This document shows positions 8,385 to 18,200 of a DNA stretch of 49,682 nt, piece by piece (position 1 is the first letter of the stretch; every line of letters begins with the position of its first letter). The translations under genes were made by a program, and so were the position numbers. The notes under the pieces were generated by a model. The model saw only the letters and a program-made list of their open reading frames with translations, was not told where the DNA came from and did no database searches. The stretch comes from Treponema sp. UBA4377 (GTDB lineage Bacteria > Spirochaetota > Spirochaetia > Treponematales > Treponemataceae). The stretch spans positions 1-49,682 of the forward strand of contig DGRX01000009.1 in the NCBI GenBank assembly GCA_002391235.1, in the 5' to 3' direction.

Positions 8385-9419
8385 TTATTCGTACTTTTTG
8401 ATGTTCTCTTCCCAGGCAGCGTCAAGCTCTTTAATCGCCTTTTTCTTTTGCGCGTCCGAAAGGAACGAAGCCTTGTAGCTGTTTTCAAGCAAGACCTTGA
8501 TTTGGTCCATCGTAAAGCCGGCTTTTTTGTGGAGCGCCCAGAACTCGTCAAGCAAAGTAACCTTAAAGAACACCGGGTCGTCTGTGTTGACCGTGACCAA
8601 AAGGCCCTTGTCAAAGAAGGCGCGGATTGGGTGCTCTTCTATTGTTTTCACGACTTTCTTTGTGAACGTATTGCTGGTGGGACAGACTTCAAGCGGAATC
8701 TGTTCCTTGGCCAAGTAGTCAACAAGCTTTTCGTCCTGGATTGAAGTTATTCCGTGGCCTATGCGTTCCGAGTTCAGAACCTTTATCGCGTCCCAAACCG
8801 ATTCAGGGCCAACGTCTTCTCCTGCGTGGGCTACGGCGTGAAAGCCGTCCGCGCGGGCTTTTTCGAACACCGGGCCAAAATCCTTGCAGGGGCCCTTTTG
8901 TTCCGCTCCGCCCAAACCGATTCCGATAATCGCGGGGCTGGGATAGCTTTTCATAAGCTGGTAGTTGGTCATCGCGTTTTCAAGTCCAAAGGTGCGCGAA
9001 ACGTCAACCAGCAATTTGATTGTAATGCCGGTTTCTTTTTTGATTTTGTTGATGTTCTTGGTAAAGTTCTTGACCATCTCGCCGTAGTCAAAGCCTTTTT
9101 TCACAAAGGCTGAAGGGGCAAAGAAGGCCTCGCAGTGGTTGATTCCGTTCCCCTTAAGGTAGCGGGCAAAGTCGTCAAACACATAGTCAAAGTCGCTCAC
9201 TTCGGTGAACAAGTCCTGGACTTGCAAGAAAGCCTTGATAAAGCCGTTAAGGTCTTCGTAAGTAAAGAGGGCAACTTGCTCGGCCTTGGTCATTTTCTTT
9301 CCAAAGCGCTTTTCGTAGAGGCGGCATATTGATTCGAGCGTTATGACGGCTTCAATGTGAATGTGAAGCTCAGCTTTTGGAACGCTTTGCATGAAAAGAT
9401 AAAAGTTCTCTTTTTTCAA
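8385..9419 (-). CDS. add: Adenosine deaminase family protein
   Basis: 344 residues, cytoplasmic metal-dependent hydrolase converting adenosine (or adenine) to inosine (or hypoxanthine) in purine salvage. Zinc-site motifs are in order: ELHIHIE near residues 17-23, HAVAHAGE near 195, ERIGHGI near 225, EVCPTSN and VNTDDPVFF near 290. After the HxHxE motif the usual GSL is AVI, so the exact substrate (adenosine versus adenine) should be left open. The start is a TTG at 9419 with GAGGAG 9 nt upstream; the only ATG nearby in another frame stops at once. The first internal Met is at residue 10. Own transcription unit ending in a strong terminator. Confidence 0.9.
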   Translation of the reverse strand: MKKENFYLFMQSVPKAELHIHIEAVITLESICRLYEKRFGKKMTKAEQVALFTYEDLNGFIKAFLQVQDLFTEVSDFDYVFDDFARYLKGNGINHCEAFFAPSAFVKKGFDYGEMVKNFTKNINKIKKETGITIKLLVDVSRTFGLENAMTNYQLMKSYPSPAIIGIGLGGAEQKGPCKDFGPVFEKARADGFHAVAHAGEDVGPESVWDAIKVLNSERIGHGITSIQDEKLVDYLAKEQIPLEVCPTSNTFTKKVVKTIEEHPIRAFFDKGLLVTVNTDDPVFFKVTLLDEFWALHKKAGFTMDQIKVLLENSYKASFLSDAQKKKAIKELDAAWEENIKKYE

Positions 9420-9478
9420 TTTGCCATTCTCCTCATTTTATTATCGGCGTTAAGGCTCGATTTCTTTAACTTTTTTTC

Positions 9479-11281
9479 CTATATGGACTTGTCCAATTCC
9501 TCGATTATTTGGGCAAACTTGTCCAGCGCGGCTTGAACTGGCGCCGGGCTTTCCATGTCAACTCCGGCCACTTTGAGCGACTCAATCGGGTAGCGCGAGC
9601 CGCCCGACTTTAGGAAGTTAAAGTAATCGTTTCGCTCCGCCTCGCCGCCCTTTGTGACGCGGTCGGCCAAAGCCATCGCCGCGCTGATCCCGGTGGCGTA
9701 CTTGTAAACGTAAAAGGCGGAATAAAAGTGCGGAATCCTAAGTCCTTCCATGTCGGAATTTTCTTCAAAGACCATTTCTGGGCCAAAGTATTCTTCCAAA
9801 AGGCCGCGGTAAAGCTTTCGCAGGACAGGCGCGCTCAAAGGCGTTCCAGACTCAACAAGCTCGTGCGCCTTAAGCTCGTACTCGGCGAACATTGTCTGCC
9901 GGTGCAAGGTGGCCATGATGTCGGCGGCGCGCATCGCCAAAAGGTATGTCCGCATTTTGGAGTCCTTGGCGTTCTTTATCAAATATTGGAAGACAAGCTC
10001 CTCGTTAAAGGTGGAAGCGACTTCCGCCTCAAAAATCGTGTAGTTGTACTGCATGAAGGGATTGCTCTTGGCGCTGTACCATGAGTGCATAGAATGTCCG
10101 CCCTCGTGCGCCATCGTGAAGACGTCGCGGATAATCGTGTCCTTGTAGTTCAGCAAAATGTAGGGGTAGCCAGTGTAGCCGCCGTTGGAGAAGGCTCCGC
10201 TGCGCTTTCCCTTGTTTTCGTAGCGGTCAACCCAGCCGCCCTTCAATCCGCCGCAAAGAGTGTCGGTGTATTCCTTTCCAAGCGGGGCGAGCGCGGCGCG
10301 GCAAATTTCCACGGCCTCGTCGTAGTTGGTTTTTGTTTCCACGTTGGGAACAAGCGGAACGTAAACGTCGTAGTGGCGCAATTGCTGGACGCCTAGAGCG
10401 CGCTTGCGGATCGAATAGTATTTTCTTAAGGGGCCGAAGTTTTTGTGAACCGTGTCGATTAAGTTTCTGTAAACGCTTTCGGGAACTTTGTTGCCGAACA
10501 AAGCCGCGTCAAGAGCCGACTTGTAGCCGCGCGCTCTGGCGATGAACACGTCTTGGTTTACCGAGCCAGCGTAAAGGCTTGCCAAAATGTTTTGGTGGCT
10601 CTCAAAATTTTTGTAGAACTGTTTGTAGGCCTTTTCGCGGACGGAACGGTCGGGGTTTTCCATAAACTGCGTCCAAGTCGTTTGGGTCAGCGGCAAGTCC
10701 TTTCCGCCAACGCTTACCGTTCCGAACAAATTGTTTATGTCGACATTCTCCGCCACGCTGAAAGTTTTTTCTGCGGTCGATCCGCTTTCCGACTGGAGCG
10801 CGAGGAGGCGCTCTTCCTTTTCAGACAGGATATGCTCTTTTTGGCGCAAAAGCTTTTGGACGTAAATCTTGTAGTCCTTAAAATCCTCGCGCTCAATCCA
10901 AGAATTTATGTCGCCGTCCGCGATGGCCGAAAGTTCCGAGTCAAAAAAGCTTGTCAGCGCGGAGGCCTTTGAGATGGCCATGTCGGCGCGGCCTTCCATG
11001 TCGGAATATTTTTCGTCGCCTTCGTCCGTTGTCTTTAAAAGGCCCGCGTAGTTTGCGACCAGCTCCACGTTTTTCCAAAGCTCTTCGTAGGCTTTTAGCG
11101 CGGACAAAAGTTCCGCTGGGCCAGAGGCCAGCTTTCCTTGGAATGCCGCCACGGCTTTTGCGTCGCCTTCGATTTTTGCAAGGGCTTTTTCCCAATCGCC
11201 GTCGCTTTTAAATAATGTAGTCAAGTCCCACTTGTCGCTTGCGGGAACGTCTTTGCGTTCAGGAATTGCGTTACTATTCAT
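9479..11281 (-). CDS. pepF: Oligoendopeptidase F, M3 metallopeptidase
   Basis: 600 residues, typical of PepF, a cytoplasmic zinc peptidase that degrades short peptides. The zinc-binding motif is HEGGH at residues 392-396 within TMAHEGGHSMHSW, with FEAEVASTFNEE downstream supplying the third ligand. The N-terminal helical lobe (KWDLTTLFKSD...) is normal. No Shine-Dalgarno sequence precedes the ATG; the promoter at 11291-11319 places the transcript start about 3 nt upstream. Separate from both neighbours: 51 nt after the receptor gene and 59 nt before add. Confidence 0.95.
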   Translation of the reverse strand: MNSNAIPERKDVPASDKWDLTTLFKSDGDWEKALAKIEGDAKAVAAFQGKLASGPAELLSALKAYEELWKNVELVANYAGLLKTTDEGDEKYSDMEGRADMAISKASALTSFFDSELSAIADGDINSWIEREDFKDYKIYVQKLLRQKEHILSEKEERLLALQSESGSTAEKTFSVAENVDINNLFGTVSVGGKDLPLTQTTWTQFMENPDRSVREKAYKQFYKNFESHQNILASLYAGSVNQDVFIARARGYKSALDAALFGNKVPESVYRNLIDTVHKNFGPLRKYYSIRKRALGVQQLRHYDVYVPLVPNVETKTNYDEAVEICRAALAPLGKEYTDTLCGGLKGGWVDRYENKGKRSGAFSNGGYTGYPYILLNYKDTIIRDVFTMAHEGGHSMHSWYSAKSNPFMQYNYTIFEAEVASTFNEELVFQYLIKNAKDSKMRTYLLAMRAADIMATLHRQTMFAEYELKAHELVESGTPLSAPVLRKLYRGLLEEYFGPEMVFEENSDMEGLRIPHFYSAFYVYKYATGISAAMALADRVTKGGEAERNDYFNFLKSGGSRYPIESLKVAGVDMESPAPVQAALDKFAQIIEELDKSI

Positions 11282-11290
11282 AATTAAACA

Positions 11291-11319
11291 ATTATATAGA
11301 ATTTTGCGGGCTTTTTCAA
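11291..11319 (-). promoter_or_regulatory. pepF promoter, near-leaderless
   Basis: Minus strand TTGAAA (11319-11314), a 17-bp spacer, TATAAT (11296-11291). The expected start is 11284, three nt before the ATG at 11281. No ribosome binding site fits between them. Confidence 0.7.
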
Positions 11320-11332
11320 GGCAATGGCGGCT

Positions 11333-13300
11333 CTAAAAGTTGATGTATTTGTCGGCCTCGCGCTGGGTGATAAAGGGCGTTTCGTCGATGATTTCAAGCT
11401 TGCTGTCTTCTTCTTCGTCGGAAGGAAGGCCGTAAAGTCCAATCGGACGGGTGAATTCGCTAAAGTGAATGTTTCCCAAAAGCTTGAGTTTTTTCAAGGT
11501 TTCGGCGGAGAATGAATTTGCCGCAGGCTGCGAAATCAGTATGGGAATGTTCATGGCAAAGCCAAGCGAGCGCATTTTGTCAATGACCTCAATGCTGGAG
11601 GAAATCGTCGTAATGTCAAGGCGGTTTCGGTCGCCGATTACGCCGATCAAAAGCTCGCCGTTGTGGATTGAAATGTTAAAGGTGGCGCAAAGATAGTAGT
11701 CTTCCGCGCGGCGGCTGTTTATGGTTTTTAATTCGTTCCTAATCGCGCGCGCCGCGTCCAAGGCCTTGTCGTCTCCGTCGTCAAACAGGGCTGATATTCC
11801 TTGGTTTGTCATTGTGATTACAGTTCCGCCAAGACGGTGAATTTTTTCTATGATGATGGATGAGTAAAAGGCCAAAGTTTCAAATTCTTCGCGCAAGTTG
11901 ATCTTTGTGTTGTCAGGCGATATTACGATGATTCCGACAAACATAATCGTCACTTTGTTTTCTTTGTGAAGGCCTATTTTAAGGTCGCTGATGTTTTTGT
12001 TGTCAAAAAAGCGCAGGACGTTTCTTGGCAAAAAGCGCTTGTATCCAAAATAAAATTGCGCAAGCTCATTCTTGATTTTTTTGTTTTTCTTTTGATGGAT
12101 TTCAAGAATGGCGGCAAAGTACGCAATGTCAAAGAATGCCATCAAAGGAACGAAAAGTTCCGACATGTAATAGGTTTTGTCTTGAACAAACATGGGGAAT
12201 AGGATGTCTCCGGCAAGCGACACGGCGACGATTGTGTAAAGGACCATGTAAATGACTGCGACGTATTGTTGGTTTTTAGCGGCATAAACGGCTCTTGCAA
12301 TCGAGTAAACGGTAAAAATCAACGCCCAAATTACCGGAAACTTTAAAACGTCCACAGCAAAGCCAATCGGCAAGCACAAGAATATTATAAACGAGCTAAA
12401 AGTGACTGCGGCGATAAAGCGGTCGACAACCGGATGCTTGTTGAAGAATGTTTTGTCGCAAGGGTATAGGAACGCGAATACGCATGGCGCGAATATAATG
12501 GCGTTTTCCATTTTAAATTGGAATCCAAATGGAATGACGATTCCAATCATTTGGAAAAAGTTTACGTTGTAAAGGCTAAACCTAATTCCGATTAGTCCAA
12601 GCAAAATCGCAAAAAGAAGGTTTGTGAATCTTTCGTGGTCAAAGATCCAAAGCATCAAGTCCGATAAAAAACAAAAGAACAAGAGGCCGATTAACAGCGC
12701 GTTTATGACAATTAATTTTTGAAAATGCTTTTCAACGGTTCCCAACTCTCCAAAACAAATCGGCGCCACTATTCCCGAATCGCCGCCTGTGTAGTTTGAA
12801 ACTTGCGCCACAACTTCAATGACGCCTTCCTTATTGGAAGTTGTCGGCGCGAAAAGAGAGGCTCTTGCGGGCTGGTAATCGTTTTTATGCCTTGCAAAGC
12901 GTCCGCTTTCATAAATTAGTTTTCCGTTTGCGTAAATCTTTGAGGCGTAAAGGGGAGTTTTTCTTGCGAATATGGCGTAGTCGTAGTTTGCTTTTAGTCC
13001 GGTGATCAAAACTCGATATGTATGGCTTCCAAATCTTGGTATATTCTCGCCCTGCTCAATCTCTTGCTTAGTCCACGAGCCTGGAACTTGTATGAAATTT
13101 ACTTTAAGCCTTGCGCCCATTAGGGTTTCAAAACTTTGGTTTTCATAGAATTCCCAGTCGCCGTTTAGAAGCGTGATTTTCTTTGGGATTGAGGAATTTT
13201 CAAAGTTAAGAATTCCGTTCGTCACGTTTTTTGCAAAGAGGGGAGATTGAATTGCAAGGACCGCCAAGATTGCCAGCAGCGCGATTTTCTTAAAGTTCAT
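11333..13300 (-). CDS. 7TM receptor with degenerate class III cyclase domain (second of tandem pair)
   Basis: 655 residues from the ATG at 13300, which has GAGG 6 nt upstream and overlaps the preceding gene by 11 nt. Order: signal peptide (FKKIALLAILAVLAIQS); an extracytoplasmic beta-sandwich of the 7TMR-DISM type (LLNGDWEFYE, VPGSWTKQE, HTYRVLITGL); seven membrane helices at about residues 200-400; a cytoplasmic C-terminus aligning with adenylate/guanylate cyclases from about residue 440. Catalytic positions are lost: the metal-Asp motif F.DI.GFT reads MFVGIIVIS, the second Asp motif (GD in G...K..GD) reads TMTNQGISALF, and the N..AR transition-state motif reads IEVIDKM. So it is probably a receptor or scaffold without cyclase activity, perhaps partnering the gene upstream. 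Confidence 0.8.
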   Translation of the reverse strand: MNFKKIALLAILAVLAIQSPLFAKNVTNGILNFENSSIPKKITLLNGDWEFYENQSFETLMGARLKVNFIQVPGSWTKQEIEQGENIPRFGSHTYRVLITGLKANYDYAIFARKTPLYASKIYANGKLIYESGRFARHKNDYQPARASLFAPTTSNKEGVIEVVAQVSNYTGGDSGIVAPICFGELGTVEKHFQKLIVINALLIGLLFFCFLSDLMLWIFDHERFTNLLFAILLGLIGIRFSLYNVNFFQMIGIVIPFGFQFKMENAIIFAPCVFAFLYPCDKTFFNKHPVVDRFIAAVTFSSFIIFLCLPIGFAVDVLKFPVIWALIFTVYSIARAVYAAKNQQYVAVIYMVLYTIVAVSLAGDILFPMFVQDKTYYMSELFVPLMAFFDIAYFAAILEIHQKKNKKIKNELAQFYFGYKRFLPRNVLRFFDNKNISDLKIGLHKENKVTIMFVGIIVISPDNTKINLREEFETLAFYSSIIIEKIHRLGGTVITMTNQGISALFDDGDDKALDAARAIRNELKTINSRRAEDYYLCATFNISIHNGELLIGVIGDRNRLDITTISSSIEVIDKMRSLGFAMNIPILISQPAANSFSAETLKKLKLLGNIHFSEFTRPIGLYGLPSDEEEDSKLEIIDETPFITQREADKYINF

Positions 13301-15245
13301 CTTCATCCTCAATCGGTTCAAGAGTGTCTTCAAACGCTTGCTCGCTCTTTTTTATAGGAAGCGCGCTGTATACCAAAATTTGCTTTCCGTTGGAAATAAA
13401 GTAATGGCCTTCGTAAACGTAGTTTATGTAGCTGCGGCAATAAGGCATCGCTTCTTCTGTAATTAAAATTTGCGTGTTTGTCTTTAATGTTTGTCCGCCT
13501 ACCGCGTAAGTTATATTCACGTCTTCTGAAAGCGCCATGGTGTCCAAGCGGGTGTTCGAGCCAATCGTTCCAACAGCGACTTTGCCTGAGTGAATCGCGA
13601 TGCCTATTGAAATGTCGGTTCTGTTTGTCTTTCTTAGCGCGCGCCTAAGTTCGCGGAATTTTCGTTGCAGGCGCGCGGCGCAAGTGATTGCGTCTGAATT
13701 TTTTTCTTGGAAAATCGCGAGACAGCCTGACATTGTGTATTTTGCGACAAAGCCGCCGGAGTCGATGATGATCGGAGAGATGGCTTGGAAGAAGTCTGTC
13801 TGGATTGAGTAAAGCTCCTCTTTGTTGATGGATTCCGCAAGGCGGTTAAAATGCTTGATTTGCGCAAAGAACAATATTGCGTCTATGATGCGGCTTTCGC
13901 CCGGAATGATTTTAGTGATGTCGCTCGCTCCCAGCAATTTTAGGACTTGCGGGGGAACGATTTTCGCCAAGGTGTTGTTGGTAAAGGCAAGCTTTTGCAT
14001 TTGACGGCTTACGCGAACGCTTGAGTAGTCCCTGTGGTATGCGTAAACGCCGCACTGCGCTATGCCAAAAAGCAAAATCGAAATTTTAAATGATATGTAA
14101 GGATGGATAATGGTTAGCTTTCCCGGCATTATCAAAAAATCGTTCACTCGGCAAAAGAAAATCAGTATTGATATGAATGAACTGATGTTGTAGGCGGCGG
14201 CGGATTTTCTGAAACTTCTTTTGTTGTCAAAATTTCTTTTTAAAACAAATTTAAAGGGAATCGCAAGCCTTACAAACGAGAAAAACAGCGCTATGCTGAC
14301 AAAGATCCAGCAATTTTTTTCAAAGAACGAAAGAGGCGCAAAGAGAGCCGCGACCGCGTTGGCCATTGCAATCGAAAAAAACGCTATCGTTTTTTTCGAT
14401 GAAGCTTTGTGCAAGTTCATAATGTATAAAAGTTCCAGCGGAGTGACAAAGCAGAAAATCACGGCCGCCATTTTTCGATACAGCCAGAACGGAAACGGAA
14501 CGCCTTTTTGAAAAAACATCGAATATCCTGTCATCGAAATGGCAAGGCAGTACAAGACGCTGATGAAAATAAGGCTTAGGTATGAAAGCTGCTTGATGTT
14601 AAGAACGCCCAAAACGATGTTGTATAAAATGTGCGCGAAAAGAAAAGCCAAGGCCAAGGCGTTCAACATGTAACTTATGTTGTAGCGCCTCCTAAGATTT
14701 GAGATGTCCGAAATGCGAATCTCTTTTGCGATGCCGCCCGCGCATTTTTCAAAATTAGCCGCATGGATCACTATGTCAACGATTCCGTTTTGGTCGGCCT
14801 GAAAATCCACTGGCGAAAAATAGTCGCCCGCTTTTGCAAGATTGGGGTCTTTGCTCAAAAAGCCGCCGGTGGCTACGATTTTTCCGTTGCACCAAACTCG
14901 GCTTGAAGTCATAACCGCTCCGAAAAAATCGCTTGAATACCTGTTGTAGGGAACCAAGCCAGACAGCCTTATGTGGTAGGTGGCCAAGTTTGTTCCTTCC
15001 TTCATTTTATGCGGAAAGCTTACTATTGAGCCTGGAATTTGTTTTACGGTTGGATAAAGTTCCTCCGGATCCAGCAAGACGTCGGGAAAATAATCCCATC
15101 TTTGGGAAATGTTCACGTATTCCGTTTTTAAAACGGAAGGCTCGCTAAAAATTATCCGGGAATCCGCAAAGAGAGCGGTCGCTTTTGAGAAAAGTGAAAA
15201 TGCGAAAAGCAGCGCGATTTTGCTTGCCCGGCGTCGATTGAACAT
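13290..15245 (-). CDS. 7TM receptor with degenerate class III cyclase domain (first of tandem pair)
   Basis: 651 residues, same architecture as its downstream neighbour: signal peptide, 7TMR-DISM-like extracytoplasmic sandwich (SQRWDYFPDVLLDP, VPYNRYSSDFFGAV), seven membrane helices at about 190-400, then a cyclase-homology domain. The domain aligns through ILFFAQIKHFN (expected F.DI.GFT, first Asp is Gln), GGFVAKYTMSGCLAIF (expected GD, Asp is Ser) and DVNITYAVGG (Asn kept, Arg of the N..AR motif lost). SIGIAIHSGKVAVGTIGS is the well-preserved GI..G.v..G.iGs strand, so homology is secure while catalysis is doubtful. The ATG at 15245 coincides with the predicted transcript start; the promoter lies in the 3' end of addA. 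Confidence 0.85.
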   Translation of the reverse strand: MFNRRRASKIALLFAFSLFSKATALFADSRIIFSEPSVLKTEYVNISQRWDYFPDVLLDPEELYPTVKQIPGSIVSFPHKMKEGTNLATYHIRLSGLVPYNRYSSDFFGAVMTSSRVWCNGKIVATGGFLSKDPNLAKAGDYFSPVDFQADQNGIVDIVIHAANFEKCAGGIAKEIRISDISNLRRRYNISYMLNALALAFLFAHILYNIVLGVLNIKQLSYLSLIFISVLYCLAISMTGYSMFFQKGVPFPFWLYRKMAAVIFCFVTPLELLYIMNLHKASSKKTIAFFSIAMANAVAALFAPLSFFEKNCWIFVSIALFFSFVRLAIPFKFVLKRNFDNKRSFRKSAAAYNISSFISILIFFCRVNDFLIMPGKLTIIHPYISFKISILLFGIAQCGVYAYHRDYSSVRVSRQMQKLAFTNNTLAKIVPPQVLKLLGASDITKIIPGESRIIDAILFFAQIKHFNRLAESINKEELYSIQTDFFQAISPIIIDSGGFVAKYTMSGCLAIFQEKNSDAITCAARLQRKFRELRRALRKTNRTDISIGIAIHSGKVAVGTIGSNTRLDTMALSEDVNITYAVGGQTLKTNTQILITEEAMPYCRSYINYVYEGHYFISNGKQILVYSALPIKKSEQAFEDTLEPIEDEDEL

Positions 15246-15251
15246 TTTTCT

Positions 15252-15280
15252 ATTATATCACAGAATTCGCTGTTTTTCAA
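15252..15280 (-). promoter_or_regulatory. Promoter of receptor pair inside addA 3' end, leaderless
   Basis: Minus strand TTGAAA (15280-15275, within addA codons), a 17-bp spacer, TATAAT (15257-15252, directly after the addA TGA). The expected start site is 15245, the A of the ATG. Strong match to the sigma-70 consensus. Confidence 0.75.
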
Positions 15281-18200
15281 TTAAATTGCGAATCTTTTCA
15301 TCGCTTAGATTGTCAAGCGCATTTTGGGCTTCTTGGCTGATGTCCACAAAGCGGTTGCTTTCGGCGTAGAAGAGGACGCAATGGACTTTGTCTTGCTCTC
15401 CGCCGGCGAACAATTCCGCGGCGGTTTTTTTATAGCAAGCCAATTGGTTGTAATAAATTTCAGGCTTTTCGGCCAAATCAGTCTTGTAGTCCAAAACAGT
15501 CCAAGTTCCGTCTGAATTTTGAAAGACGGCGTCCATTGTTCCCCTGATTATAAAGGACTTTATTTTAGTTTTGAACTCGTACTCCGCCCTGTAGGTCCGG
15601 CCCTTTTTAAGGGCTTCATAAGCCCCGTTGTCTTTGTTTCCGAGAAATTTGTCTAGTATTTTGAAAAAGGTCTTTAATAAAATTCTTCGGTTTTCCAATG
15701 AAAGCTTTTGCGCTTTGCTTTCCCATTCAAAATATTCGTCCGCGTTGATTTTTTCGGGCGTCCAATTTTTGTAGTCGCGGGACCAACCTTCCATAAAGGC
15801 ATGGAAGAGGCTGCCGTAATCGTTTTTGGCCAATGCCGACGCGTTTACAAAAGAGTTGATTTCTGGATAGGCCAAGCTTGCGCTTTGCGTTGCGGAATCC
15901 GAGCCGCCTTCAAGCGCGCTGGGGCTTGTCCAAATGTTTTTGGCTGGGGCGGCGGGGATTTCTTTTGCCGCGCCGTAAATTGCATTTATGTCTTTTGGAC
16001 TTAGCCTTTTTTGGCTTGTGTCTGGGCGTTCGCTTCCGCGCGGATACGGCTCGATATTAATCACATCAAAAGGAGCGTCGTAAAAACCGTTGTTTTGATA
16101 AAATTGAATTATGCCTGTAATAGGCCTTGAACTTTGTTTTTGCGGAGGCTCGTTTCCGACTATAAAAAGCTCTTCCTTCGCGCGGGTCAAAGCTACATAG
16201 GCAAGGCGGCGTTTTTCGGCGTCCTCTTTTTTCTTTTCCTCCTCGGCGGCCATAAGGACAAAGAAATTTTCTTTTTTATTGCCCGCGGCGACTACCGCTC
16301 CAAATCTGTCGCTTTGGAAAATCTTTGAATTGTCGGAGCTGTTGTTTTCATGCTTGTCGGACAAGCCCCAGACAAAGACGTATTTAAATTGCAAGCCCTT
16401 GCTTTTGTGGATTGTCATTATGTTTACGGAGTCTGAGCTTTCAACTGGATAGTCGATTTCCTTTAAGTCGATTTCTGAGCGTTCGCCATAAGACGCTGCG
16501 GATTCAATCGCCAATTGGTCAACAAACCACGACAAGTCCTTTGCGTCCATGTCCGCTTTTCTTGCCAGTTCGTAAAGCAAGTCGTAAAGCTCTTCGTTTG
16601 CGTTTAACGAAAATTTATAGCCTTCTTTTTGCCACAAACGGTCTATGGAATTTGTGATTGGATTTGAAAGCGAAAAGTCTGACATTTCCTTGTAAAAAAT
16701 TTCCGCCGCCGCGTATCGCTTTGCCTCTTCCTTTGTCAAAACGCTTTGAACATTTATCTCTGGATCAAAAGCTTTGCTGGGGAATAGCGAAAGAATTTTT
16801 TCGGTCGCGTTTAAGGTCATTCCAGCGAACGGCGAGTTTAAAAATGACGCAAAGGCGTTTATGTCGGCTGGATAAACGCAAAGGCGCAGCGCGCTGTAAA
16901 AGTCATTGGTTGTCGCTTGGGTGAGGATGTTCGCTTGCTGGTCCAGCGCGAATGGAACTTTGTTGAGGGTGAAGATTCGCGCTATGCTGGAGTAATTTCC
17001 TCGGCTTCTCGTCAACAGCGCGATGTCTTTGAATGCGACGCCTTTTTCGTTGTGAAGCTCAAGAATTTTTTTTGCGATGAAAAGCGCCTTTGCGTTTTTG
17101 TCTTCGATGTAAAGGTCGAGGTCTTGGCTCTCGGACGGATATGAGCAAATATGCATTCTAGGGCCGGCGCTTTTGTCGGCTGTTTTTGCAGTCGGAAAAA
17201 CAGCCCTTGCGTTTTGGTCGTACTTCGCTTCAAAGGCTTCGACATCCGCGTTCTTAAACAACTTCGCGCATTCTTCTTTGACGGTCGGCTCGTCCTTGTC
17301 GTTTGGAAAAAAGCCGCCAAAAAATTGGTTGAACTCGTCCAGCAAAATGTTGCTTGACCTGTAGTTTATGCGCATCGGAAGCTTTACGCACGGCTTGATT
17401 GATTCCTCTAGGCTGTTAAAGACAGAAACGTCCGCTCCGCGAAACCTATAAATGGATTGTTTTTCGTCTCCGACAAAGAAGAGGCGGTTTTCCATCGTGT
17501 TGCCTTTGTCGTCTTTTGAAATTAAAAGAAGAAGGTCGCGGTTTGGCGCGTTGTTGTCTTGAAATTCGTCTATCATTATAAAGTCATAGGAATCGCGCTC
17601 TTGCTTCCTTATCGACTCTTGCTCCTTTAGCGCAAGCAGAGCAAGGTCGTTTGTGTCCTTAAAGGTCAGTTCGCCGCTTTTTCTTTTGTATTCGATTGCC
17701 TTGTCTGTAAATTCGTCAAGAAGCGGGTGAAGTTCTTCCAAGCGTTTAAGGTCGGACAAAAAATTTAAAATGCTGTAAAAGTCGATTGCGATTCCTGTTC
17801 CATCGCCGTCTTTTTTAAACAGCTTGTTTATGAGCGCGCTTTTGATGTTCTCATCTCGAACGCTGGAAATGTAAAAACGATCGATGGCTTTTTTTACAAG
17901 AATAAAGTCGTTTGAATTTAACAGCGCGTTAATCTTGTCCAGGCCTTCGTATAAATTTTTTTGGTTCGCAATCGCCCTAAATGAGGCCCTTGCTTTTTGA
18001 GTGTTTTCTTGATTCCAAAAATCGTAGGCTTCCGCGATGGAAACGATCCATTTTGGAGGGTTTTTGTTCAGTCTTTCGTAGGGAACGTATTGGCTGGCGT
18101 CCTGTATCGCTTTTTCGATCGTTAAGAAAGGCTGTTTTTGGTTCCATTGGTCTTGCGCGAATTTTTTTTGCGCCGCCAGGCTGTTTGCAAAGACGGCGCA

